Shown here: positions 34,832 through 42,338 of the stretch, one piece after another | How the letters are laid out: every line of letters starts with the position of its first letter | Numbering within the stretch: position 1 is the first letter of the stretch | Program-made: the position numbers and the translations under genes | Origin: Alphaproteobacteria bacterium | GTDB taxonomy: Bacteria; Pseudomonadota; Alphaproteobacteria; Caulobacterales; Hyphomonadaceae | Length of the DNA: 64,000 nucleotides | Direction of reading: 5' to 3' | Assembly: GCA_018830285.1 (NCBI GenBank) | Contig: JAHJSB010000014.1 | Location: forward strand, 1-64,000 | The notes under the pieces: model-generated | Seen by the model: the letters and a program-made list of their open reading frames with translations, nothing else | What the model was told of the DNA's origin: nothing | Databases searched by the model: none

Positions 34832-36076
34832 TTAGCGGAACAGTGACAGCAGTGCCTGCGGTCCCTGGTTAGCAATCGACAGCGCCTGGACGCCGAGCTG
34901 TTGCTGAACCTGCAAAGCCTGCAGTTTCGCCGAAGCAGCTTCCATGTCAGCGTCCGTCAGACCGCCGATGCCCGTGGTCATGGCATCGATCAGCGTATTG
35001 ACAAACTCACCCTGGCTTTCGATCCGCTTTTGCGACGAACCGAGACCGGCAGCAGCATCGATCGACGTTTGCAGCAGGCCTTCGATCGCCGTCAGAGCAG
35101 CGGTTGCACCAGCATCCGTCGTCACGTCAACCGTAGCAAGATTGCCAAGGCCACCTGTGGTCGTACCGGCTGTACCGCCTGTCGTCGCAGTCGCCGTCAC
35201 GGCAAGAGCGGCAGCGGAGTCGTTAGTGATCGTGATGACACCATCGGCGCGGGAGACGGAATAGTTCGTTTCACCGGTGGCCGAAAGGAAGTTTGCCATT
35301 TGTGTTGTCAGGTTTGCTGCAACCGAAGCCGCACTGTCGTCAGCACCAGCAACGTACTCGAATGTACGCTGGCCAAGTGTGTTGTTGGTTGCCGTATCGT
35401 CCAGAACGAGGCGATAGCTGTTGCCCGAGGCGACAGAAGCGATCGTGACGTCCAGAGTGCCTGCTGCACCAGCAGACGTCGCCGTACCCGAGTTGACGCC
35501 CGAGGCGATAATCGTTTGATCCGCATTTGCGACCGCGCCGAAAGTGGCAGGCGTAGACGAGTTGCTGATCGACAGGTCCCGACGCTCAACGGCGATGGAT
35601 GATGCCGTAACCGTGCCACTGGACGAACGGTCCAGCGAGGAAAGGAAGTTCACGTCAGCTGACGAGCTGCCGTCGAGCAGGTTGAGTCCGTTGAACTGCG
35701 CTGCACCAACATAAGCCTGAATGCCCTTGGTCAGCTCATCAATGTCGGTCTGGATCTTCGTCCGGTCAACGTTGCCTTGCTGGGCCGACACAATCAGGCT
35801 TTTGATTTCCTGGAGGTTTTGGGTGACGGACTCGGCAGCCGAACGGGCAACACCAACAGTGGACGAACCAAGGTTCAGTGAGTCGGAAATCGTCTTGAAG
35901 CTTTCAACGTCGGTCGACATGACCGTCGAGATAGCCCAGATCGAAGCGTTGTCCTTGGCGGACGATACTTTCTTGCCGGTCGAAATCTCGTTCTGAACAG
36001 TCGAGAGATCTCTGTTGATGCTGCGAAGAGTGTCGAGCGCGACCATGGCGCTGTTATTGGTAAGAATACTGGACAC
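34832..36076 (-). CDS. Flagellin
   Basis: 414 residues: conserved N-terminal D0/D1 (SAMVALDTLRSINRDLSTVQNEISTGKKVSSAKDNAS), variable Ser/Thr/Ala-rich centre, and C-terminal D1/D0 (LGSSQKRIESQGEFVNTLIDAMTTGIGGLTDADMEAASAKLQALQ...QQLGVQALSIANQ). It is the filament subunit and the only flagellin in the window. A sigma-54-like promoter and a leader hairpin lie upstream; flaF and flbT follow. Confidence 0.96.
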   Translation of the reverse strand: MSSILTNNSAMVALDTLRSINRDLSTVQNEISTGKKVSSAKDNASIWAISTVMSTDVESFKTISDSLNLGSSTVGVARSAAESVTQNLQEIKSLIVSAQQGNVDRTKIQTDIDELTKGIQAYVGAAQFNGLNLLDGSSSADVNFLSSLDRSSSGTVTASSIAVERRDLSISNSSTPATFGAVANADQTIIASGVNSGTATSAGAAGTLDVTIASVASGNSYRLVLDDTATNNTLGQRTFEYVAGADDSAASVAANLTTQMANFLSATGETNYSVSRADGVITITNDSAAALAVTATATTGGTAGTTTGGLGNLATVDVTTDAGATAALTAIEGLLQTSIDAAAGLGSSQKRIESQGEFVNTLIDAMTTGIGGLTDADMEAASAKLQALQVQQQLGVQALSIANQGPQALLSLFR

Positions 36077-36101
36077 AGTTTGGTACCTCTGAATTTTTTC
36101 G

Positions 36102-36118
36102 CCACGACATGGTCGTGG
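36102..36118 (-). promoter_or_regulatory. Perfect hairpin in the flagellin 5' leader
   Basis: CCACGAC-loop-GTCGTGG, a 7-bp perfect stem with a 3-base loop, 26 bases before the flagellin ATG and followed on the minus strand by CGAAAAAA. It would lie in the predicted leader. FlbT acts on the flagellin leader in Caulobacter, and flbT is in this same operon, so a translational or stability role is plausible. Confidence 0.6.
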
Positions 36119-36145
36119 AAATGATCAAACACGCGTCATCCTGAC

Positions 36146-36162
36146 AGCGGAAAAACCGCCAA
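36146..36162 (-). promoter_or_regulatory. Sigma-54-like promoter of flagellin
   Basis: Minus strand reads TTGGCGGTTTTTCCGCT: TGGC with GG at -24 and GC at -12, exactly 12 bases apart as in TGGCAC-N5-TTGCA. Predicted transcription start is near 36135, about 60 bases before the ATG. The same bases also form a GCGG/CCGC dyad, which weakens the call slightly. Confidence 0.6.
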
Positions 36163-36220
36163 CCCATCTTGGTTGTTAAGGTAACCCTTAGGTGTCCATT
36201 GTGTAGATTGCGTTAACCGG

Positions 36221-36601
36221 TCAGGCTTTTCTGCGGAACTGACCGGTAACCTCCGTGAAAGGAATTTTACTTCCGTTTTGGGCGTAGGACCCGACGTATG
36301 CACTGCCATGCATGGACTCGAGTCTGTCGATGGCATGACGCAGGCCATTTCGAATCGCCTCGAAATGCGCGGAGTTCTCTTTGGAGAGACGCACAATCTG
36401 CTCCATGTCTGCGCGGTGTTCGACCGGAAGGAAATTGGGTTCCCGGTTCTCGAGGAAGGCCTCGATATCCTGCATCGCTTCCATCTTGACGGGCACGAGG
36501 TCGGCAGCCTCCCGGGCTCGCCCGGTAAGCAGCAGGTCCTTTTCGCTGAGCAGGATATCTCTCAGCCGCGCTGTTTGGGACCTAAGCTCTTGATTATTCA
36601 T
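36221..36601 (-). CDS. flgN: FlgN-like flagellar export chaperone
   Basis: 126 residues, helical and charged (MNNQELRSQTARLRDILLSE, LSKENSAHFEAIRNGLRHAIDRLE). Size and locus fit FlgN, the chaperone of the hook-filament junction proteins, but sequence identity to known FlgN is not obvious by eye. The start overlaps the flgJ stop (ATGA at 36598-36601). A longer frame to 36940 is antisense-like within flgJ and is not used. Confidence 0.65.
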   Translation of the reverse strand: MNNQELRSQTARLRDILLSEKDLLLTGRAREAADLVPVKMEAMQDIEAFLENREPNFLPVEHRADMEQIVRLSKENSAHFEAIRNGLRHAIDRLESMHGSAYVGSYAQNGSKIPFTEVTGQFRRKA

Positions 36602-36918
36602 GATATTTTGTCCACTCGCGGTTGAGGCGCGCGGGCGGCATCGAATTTGACCGCATCGGCGAGACCAAGCGGATGAGACGCGGCAATATCTTTCGCAACC
36701 GCCTCGACCACATACCTGGAAAACGCAGAGGCCGCTTCTCCGCCACCCTGGGAGAAGGCTTTCTCCAAACCGGCATGGGTCAGCATTTCGGCCCAGAGCA
36801 TCTGTTCGAACCTTTGGCCAATGTCGGCGGCCTCGGCGTTCGCGAGATTGGCAACCGGCCGGTTCTCGGGCGCCAAAGCCGGCGCGCTGATGGCAGGGAA
36901 AGACACTGGTCCTGTCAT
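36598..36918 (-). CDS. flgJ: FlgJ-like rod-binding protein (no muramidase domain)
   Basis: 106 residues with the rod-binding core IGQRFEQMLWAEMLTHAGLEKAFSQGGGEAASAFSRYVVEAVAKDIA. This is the N-terminal domain of enteric FlgJ only; like other alphaproteobacteria it lacks the C-terminal glycosidase. It caps the growing rod. flgN follows with overlapping codons. Confidence 0.82.
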   Translation of the reverse strand: MTGPVSFPAISAPALAPENRPVANLANAEAADIGQRFEQMLWAEMLTHAGLEKAFSQGGGEAASAFSRYVVEAVAKDIAASHPLGLADAVKFDAARAPQPRVDKIS

Positions 36919-37034
36919 TTAACACTCCGCAGTCAAACAAAATTTAAGAAGTGAACGAAATCGCTTCGAATATTAACGTACTTTTTACGCGGCGTGGTTT
37001 TTATTCGGTTAACGCTTAACTCATCAGGCAAAAA

Positions 37035-38462
37035 ATGGCATTCACTCTCGATACGATTTTGTCCGGTCGGCCAGCCCGCGAATCGTCGGATTCCGGCAAC
37101 CGCCCACTGTCGCCAAGCGGCAAAGGCGCCGAATTTGCGAAAATCCATTCCAAGTTCGAGACCGATAAGCGTGACCGAGACGAGTCCGACTTGCTGGCCG
37201 GGGCCGATACCGGCCAGGTCGCTGCGTCTGCCATTCTGATCAATGGCCCGCTGGAAGATGGCGGTCAGCTCGGCGAAATGCTCGCCATCGCGGAGAATAC
37301 CGCAGAGCTTGCCGGAAACCCCCAAGCCCTACCGGCTGCCGAATCGCCTGAAACATCCGACGTGCCGCTGACAACAGCCGATGTGATCGAAATGCCCCAT
37401 GGCACGCTTGAGGAACTGGCGCCTGACAGGATGGAGGTGCCTGTTGACCTACTGGCTGCCGGGCGCGCCGGGGCGCCAGAGGGTCTCGCCGAGCAAAATG
37501 CAACGGAGGTTGACGCCGATAGTGCTAAACTGGCGCTTCCAGCGCCTGGGCCCGATCAGACCAATGTGTCAACACGCCCGACCGCGGATACAGACAGTCC
37601 TCCAGAGGCTGATATCGTCGCCCTGCCGGGACGCGCAGACCCTGCGCTTCAATCGACGCTCGCTAGCGCAATCAGTCCGGTCGCCGCAAACGTTACTCCA
37701 ACGACCAAGGGCTCGGACAAAGTGGGCGCTGCTGCACCCGCCCCCGCCTCGCCAAAGGCATCCGCGCTGACAGGTGATGACGTATCGACGACGAGCAACA
37801 GGTCAGCCAGGACAAGCGCCCCGGCTGACTTCCTCACAGGCGATGGCGAACAAATTGCATCCACCGCCCAGGGGCAAAATCCCGATACAGTCCCAGACAT
37901 TGCGACAGGTACAAAAGCCGTAAATCCGCTGGATATGGCTATGTCGACTCAGTCGGGTCTGCCGCAACCGCCAGCAGCGACGCTGGCACCCGCCGTTCCG
38001 ATAACTGGCGCGATGACACCAGCATACAGCCTGATTTCTGCAACACCCGCACAAGTCGTCGAAATTATTTCCGATTCCATCGCCGCGCCGGAAGACCAGA
38101 AGAGTCGCATCCATATCCAGCTGGATCCGCCCGAACTCGGTCGCGTTTCGATCGATTTCAAGTTCGATGCAAACGGGCTCCAGCATGTGACGGTTACGGG
38201 CGAAACGCCCGAAGCGCTTCGCCATTTGCGCGCGATGCATTTTGAATTGGTCAATGCGCTCGAGCGCCAAGGCCTGTCGAGCCAGAACATGTCGTTTCAG
38301 CAGAACCAGACGCAGCAGGACCCCGGTCAGCAGGCGGCGCGTGCGGGCCGGACCGACCGTGATGTCGTCGCCGACGTCGACCTGGTCGCGACGTCCATGG
38401 CCGCAGCACGCAATTCGCAGCCCCATTCTGCAGCGGCTGGCAGCCTCAATATCAAACTATAA
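37035..38462 (+). CDS. fliK: Flagellar hook-length control protein FliK
   Basis: 475 residues: long low-complexity Ala/Pro/Asp-rich N-terminal ruler region and a C-terminal Flg_hook domain (RIHIQLDPPELGRVSIDFKFDANGLQHVTVTGETPEALRHLRA) followed by a Gln-rich tail (QNMSFQQNQTQQDPGQQ). It measures the hook and triggers the FlhB switch. flgD follows by 11 bases. Confidence 0.93.
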   Translation: MAFTLDTILSGRPARESSDSGNRPLSPSGKGAEFAKIHSKFETDKRDRDESDLLAGADTGQVAASAILINGPLEDGGQLGEMLAIAENTAELAGNPQALPAAESPETSDVPLTTADVIEMPHGTLEELAPDRMEVPVDLLAAGRAGAPEGLAEQNATEVDADSAKLALPAPGPDQTNVSTRPTADTDSPPEADIVALPGRADPALQSTLASAISPVAANVTPTTKGSDKVGAAAPAPASPKASALTGDDVSTTSNRSARTSAPADFLTGDGEQIASTAQGQNPDTVPDIATGTKAVNPLDMAMSTQSGLPQPPAATLAPAVPITGAMTPAYSLISATPAQVVEIISDSIAAPEDQKSRIHIQLDPPELGRVSIDFKFDANGLQHVTVTGETPEALRHLRAMHFELVNALERQGLSSQNMSFQQNQTQQDPGQQAARAGRTDRDVVADVDLVATSMAAARNSQPHSAAAGSLNIKL

Positions 38463-38473
38463 GGGTATCTCTC

Positions 38474-39043
38474 ATGACCACCATAGCCCCGACAACAGGC
38501 ACCACAACGTCCCCCATTGCGACTGCACCAACCGAGCAGGCCGAGATCGGTGAGGAATATAACAGCTTCCTCAAACTGCTTACGGCCCAGCTGAGAAACC
38601 AGGATCCGCTGGCACCTCTCGATTCGACCCAGTTTGTCGAACAGTTGGCGACGTTCTCCTCTCTTGAGCAAGACGTCAAATCCAATAGCAGCCTCGATGT
38701 CATCGCTGCCAAGATGAGCGATCTCTATGCCATCGCCGCCAGCCAGTGGATCGGGCAGACCGTCTCAGTCGAGACATCATGGGTGCCCTTCTCGAGCCAA
38801 GCTCTCGACTTTGCCATCGCTATTCCTGATGACGCTGATCGCGCCATTCTTTCAGTCAAAAATAGCGCGGGAGGCGTTGTGTGGACCGAAACGCTCGATC
38901 CTGAAGCCGCCAGCTTCAGCTGGGATGGTCGCAACCAGGCCACCGGCGAGAAGTCACCGGCAGGACAGTATCAGTTCGGGGTCGAACTCTATCGCAGCGA
39001 CGAATACTATGGGACGGTCGCACCTCAACTCGCGGCCAGCTAA
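38474..39043 (+). CDS. flgD: Hook cap/scaffold protein FlgD
   Basis: 189 residues: N-terminal FLKLLTAQLRNQDPLAPLDSTQFVEQLATFSSLEQ, the FlgD signature, then Ig-like/tudor region with FSWDGRNQATGEKSPAGQYQF. It caps the hook during growth. Convergent with fliL. Confidence 0.95.
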   Translation: MTTIAPTTGTTTSPIATAPTEQAEIGEEYNSFLKLLTAQLRNQDPLAPLDSTQFVEQLATFSSLEQDVKSNSSLDVIAAKMSDLYAIAASQWIGQTVSVETSWVPFSSQALDFAIAIPDDADRAILSVKNSAGGVVWTETLDPEAASFSWDGRNQATGEKSPAGQYQFGVELYRSDEYYGTVAPQLAAS

Positions 39044-39123
39044 AGCCTCTCGAACCTCTGAATACGTGTGCGGGTCTCGCGACGACCTGATGAGTTGGCG
39101 TCTAGGCCAGCGGATCGGCCAGT

Positions 39124-39690
39124 CTAGAGATCCTGCTTGGCCATATCCACAATCAGTACGTTCCGGATGCCATCCGGCAAGATCGTTTGAAGGTTCAACA
39201 GCACCGTCGACCGGATCGATTCGTAATTCTTGAGCGTCGCGATCGAATCAAGCGTCGCCCCGTCATTGCTGAGTTCGATCAGAGTAGTCATGATGTTGTC
39301 TCGGATCTTTGGCTCCATCGCAAACAGCCTCTGGATCTCACTTGCATCAACTTCCAGATTGATATTCAGGATTACCAGGCTTTCAACCCGGCTCTCACGC
39401 ATGATAGGGACAACGAATTCGCGGCTGAACTTGAAATACTCGACACCTGACGATGATGCCGCGTCGCCATGCGAATCCTTCTTGCCTTGGCTGCCTTTCT
39501 TACCGCGATCGTCCTTGGCTGGAGCCTCTGCTCCGTGCCCGCCCTTTTCCTCCTTGGCACCATGAGCATCTTTCGTCGCATGGTCAGCCTTGCCAGACGA
39601 TGCGCCGGAGCTGCTTTTGAGGAAACTTCCACCGATACCGCCAATAACGATACAGACGACGACGACGACGGCAGCGATGATGTTCTTCAT
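39124..39690 (-). CDS. fliL: FliL-like basal-body protein, copy 1
   Basis: 188 residues: one N-terminal membrane helix, a Lys/His/Gly-rich periplasmic linker (about 35-75), and a C-terminal stomatin-like FliL domain (REFVVPIMRESRVESLVILNINLEVD...IRDNIMTTLIELSNDGATLDSIATL...ILPDGIRNVLIVDMAKQDL). FliL supports stator function. Last gene of the motA-flg operon, nine bases after flgH, as in rhizobial flgH-fliL order. Confidence 0.85.
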   Translation of the reverse strand: MKNIIAAVVVVVCIVIGGIGGSFLKSSSGASSGKADHATKDAHGAKEEKGGHGAEAPAKDDRGKKGSQGKKDSHGDAASSSGVEYFKFSREFVVPIMRESRVESLVILNINLEVDASEIQRLFAMEPKIRDNIMTTLIELSNDGATLDSIATLKNYESIRSTVLLNLQTILPDGIRNVLIVDMAKQDL

Positions 39691-39699
39691 GTGGGAACC

Positions 39700-40401
39700 C
39701 TAGAAAGGCAAGACTTTGTCGAGGACCCTGGGAACCAATTTGCGTCCGCCTGATCCTGTCGTGTCGCCCTCGTTGACATAAGAAAGGCGCGCATCAGCGA
39801 TCTTCTCATAGGAAACTGTGTTCGTTCTCGTGATGTCTTGTGCGCGGATGACGCCAGCAACACTCAAATAGCGAACCTCTTTGCCGACTCGTGTTTGCTG
39901 GTAGCCCTGAATGACGAGGTTACCATTCGGCTCAAGGCCCACAACGCGCGCCGCAAGCGTAAACGCGATCTTCTCGGCGCGATTGACCGCACCGCTGCCG
40001 TTGAGGCTGGAGTTTCGATTGAAGTCCACCGCAGGCGAAACGCTGGCTGAACCCGGCAGAGCCCGGTTGACCACGTCGGGCAATCCGAACAGCGCGTCGA
40101 CGCTAAAGTCCTCACTGGAATCCCTGCTCCGGGAGAGAGAACTCTTCAGGCTGGCCTGGTCGTTCATTTCCACGACGACGGTCAGCAGGTCGCCTACTTC
40201 CTTGGCGCGCCGCATGCTGAGCAGCGCATTCGGCGAGGTCGCCCACAGGGATGGGTTGGGGTCTCGGGCTGAATCCAATTCGGCGACCGGTGTTGCCCAC
40301 TCGGAATAAACCGCGTGCTCAAACTCGGGTCCAGATTGCGATCCGCTTGCACACGCTGTAAGGGCCGTCGCGAGAATTGTCGTCGAGAATAAAATCTTCA
40401 T
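39700..40401 (-). CDS. flgH: Flagellar L-ring lipoprotein FlgH
   Basis: 233 residues: lipoprotein signal (TALTAC), DLLTVVVEMNDQASLKSSLSR, ..KIAFTLAARVVGLEPNGNLVIQGYQQTRVGKEVRYLSVAGVIRAQDI.R.NTVSYEKIADARLSY, the FlgH core. The start at 40401 overlaps the flgA stop. It forms the outer-membrane bushing. Confidence 0.95.
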   Translation of the reverse strand: MKILFSTTILATALTACASGSQSGPEFEHAVYSEWATPVAELDSARDPNPSLWATSPNALLSMRRAKEVGDLLTVVVEMNDQASLKSSLSRSRDSSEDFSVDALFGLPDVVNRALPGSASVSPAVDFNRNSSLNGSGAVNRAEKIAFTLAARVVGLEPNGNLVIQGYQQTRVGKEVRYLSVAGVIRAQDITRTNTVSYEKIADARLSYVNEGDTTGSGGRKLVPRVLDKVLPF

Positions 40402-40805
40402 TGTGCCAGCACCCATCCGCCTTCCTGAACGATCCCTTGTACCAGTTGCCGCGAATCGGGATTGAGGACGCTCACGGTCTCACTGAGGCCCGCTTCGCCC
40501 AACGCCCGACCGGTCGTCGTGATTTCAAGCGCACCGTTGATATATTTGAGCGTCACAACCTGGTTGCGTTTCACAAGCATGGGCGGGCGCGTATTGTCAG
40601 CCGTGATAGACTGGCCGGCATAGATGGTGCGACGCACTTCGCGGCCAAGCAGCGACCCTTCGGCGTCCGCTGCCGATCCGGAATCTGTCACGGCATTGGC
40701 CGCCGAGACCCGATCACCGGCACGAATGACTTCGGCGGCAACTAGCGACGACGCGTCGGTGACTGCCGTGATGGCACCAAATCCAAGTGCGACCAGAATG
40801 ATCAT
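40398..40805 (-). CDS. flgA: P-ring chaperone FlgA
   Basis: 135 residues: signal-like N-terminus, a SAF domain (VIRAGDRVSAANAV) and RTIYAGQSITADNTRPPMLVKRNQVVTLKYINGALEITTTGRALGEAGLSETVSVLN. It assists FlgI ring assembly in the periplasm. Short compared with enteric FlgA (about 220), as usual in alphaproteobacteria. Confidence 0.9.
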   Translation of the reverse strand: MIILVALGFGAITAVTDASSLVAAEVIRAGDRVSAANAVTDSGSAADAEGSLLGREVRRTIYAGQSITADNTRPPMLVKRNQVVTLKYINGALEITTTGRALGEAGLSETVSVLNPDSRQLVQGIVQEGGWVLAQ

Positions 40806-40810
40806 CTCTG

Positions 40811-41596
40811 CTACCTCAAGCGTGTTGTGGCGGCGAGCATTTCATCGGAAGCGGTAATCACTTTCGAATTCAGCTCATAGCCGCGTTGCGCCTCGATAAG
40901 GTCTGAAATCTCCTTGACCACATCGACGCCGGATTCTTCGAGATAGCCCTGCCGAATAAAGCCAGAGCCTTCTGTGCCAGCGACCACTTGCGTGGGCGTA
41001 CCTGACGCCGCAGTTTCGCGAAACAGGTTATCGCCCACGGCCTCCAGGCCCTTTTCGTTTACGAAGCGGACGAGTTGTATCGAACCGATGGCCTGACCGG
41101 CTGGCTGGTCGTCGAAATATGCAACGACTTCGCCATCCCGGCTGATCGAAATACTTTTTGCATCGGCCGGTATCGTGATGCCGTCGGCCAGAGGATAGCC
41201 GTCCATCGTGACCATCTCTCCTTCCGCGCTACGATTGAGCTTGCCGTCGCGCGTATAGGCTGACTCGCCCGATGGCAAAGTGACTTCCAGGAACCCGGCG
41301 CCATCGATCCCAAGGTCGAGGTCCGATCCGGTCTCCTTCAGGGAGCCTTGGATAATTTGCATGGACACCGTTGACGGCCTGACCCCCGTACCGATCTGAA
41401 TACCTGCCGGCACGACCGTTCCGACCTGGGACGTAATCGTACCCGGGGTCAGGTATTGCTGGTACATCAGGTCAGAGAATTCAGCGACACGTGGTCGATA
41501 TGCGGCGGTACTCATGTTGGCAATGTTGTTTGAGATGACGTCGACACGCAGTTGCTGCGCAGCCATTCCTGTCGCGGCGATCTGTAGTGATTTCAT
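40811..41596 (-). CDS. flgG: Distal rod protein FlgG
   Basis: 261 residues: AATGMAAQQLRVDVISNNIANMSTAAYRP, LDLGIDGAGFLEVTLPSGESAYTRDGKLNRSAEGEMVTMDGYPL and C-terminal EISDLIEAQRGYELNSKVITASDEML. The normal length and sequence of FlgG. flgA follows by five bases. Confidence 0.97.
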   Translation of the reverse strand: MKSLQIAATGMAAQQLRVDVISNNIANMSTAAYRPRVAEFSDLMYQQYLTPGTITSQVGTVVPAGIQIGTGVRPSTVSMQIIQGSLKETGSDLDLGIDGAGFLEVTLPSGESAYTRDGKLNRSAEGEMVTMDGYPLADGITIPADAKSISISRDGEVVAYFDDQPAGQAIGSIQLVRFVNEKGLEAVGDNLFRETAASGTPTQVVAGTEGSGFIRQGYLEESGVDVVKEISDLIEAQRGYELNSKVITASDEMLAATTRLR

Positions 41597-41624
41597 GCTC
41601 GTCTCCTTCGTTCAGTTTTCGCGA

Positions 41625-42338
41625 CTATCGTTCGCGAACGGTCGATATGAGTTGCCCGATACGCTGGTCTTCGCGCTCGAGAAGGGTTTGTCCGGCTTCA
41701 TAGGCCCGCTGGACTTCGATCATCCGTGCGACTTCAAGAACTGGCGACACATTTGACTGTTCCAGTGCTCCCTGAACCACGCTGAAGTCCGTCGCATTCC
41801 GGAAGCCGTCGGGCGCCGAAAAGTAAGTGTTTGAGCCACGCATGAGCGCACCATCAGCTGTCACGATACCGATCTGCTCAAGCTGCTCTCCATCGACCGA
41901 GATCGTACCGTCTCCGGAGATGGAGACCTGCCTAGCCTCAGGCGGAATGTTGATCGGACCACCGCCGGCACCGAGCACGTTGTTTCCAATCGCGTCGATC
42001 AGCGTGCCTTCGGATGAAAGCTGGAAATGGCCAGCTCGTGTAAGACGCGTTCCTTGCGGTGTTTCGATTGAGAAGAAGCCGTCTCCCTGGACCGCTAGAT
42101 CGAACTGGCCGCCAGTGACGTTCAGGCCGCCCTGTTCCATTTCGAAGGCATGTCCGGCCAGAGCGCCCATAGAAAGCGACATTTCTCCGGGTCCGGAATT
42201 AACGAGGTATTCCGCAAAAATAGCCTTGTCTGTCTTGTAGCCAGTGGTGCTCGAATTGGCGAGGTTGTTGGAAACAACCTGCATTTCCTGCATGAGACCC
42301 TGTTGCCGCGCGAGTGTAGCGTAAATCGCATTGGACAT
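41625..42338 (-). CDS. flgF: Proximal rod protein FlgF
   Basis: 237 residues: LARQQGLMQEMQVVSNNLANSSTTGYK, FDLAVQGDGFFSIETPQGTRLTRAGHFQLSSEGTLIDAIGNNVL and C-terminal RMIEVQRAYEAGQTLLEREDQRIGQLI. It follows the unknown secreted protein with a one-base stop/start overlap (TAATG). Confidence 0.95.
   Translation of the reverse strand: MSNAIYATLARQQGLMQEMQVVSNNLANSSTTGYKTDKAIFAEYLVNSGPGEMSLSMGALAGHAFEMEQGGLNVTGGQFDLAVQGDGFFSIETPQGTRLTRAGHFQLSSEGTLIDAIGNNVLGAGGGPINIPPEARQVSISGDGTISVDGEQLEQIGIVTADGALMRGSNTYFSAPDGFRNATDFSVVQGALEQSNVSPVLEVARMIEVQRAYEAGQTLLEREDQRIGQLISTVRER

Noticed and set aside
36221-36940. 239-codon frame extending flgN upstream through flgJ
   Set aside because: The upstream part overlaps flgJ out of frame and has no conserved features; the ATGA overlap at 36598-36601 marks the true start.
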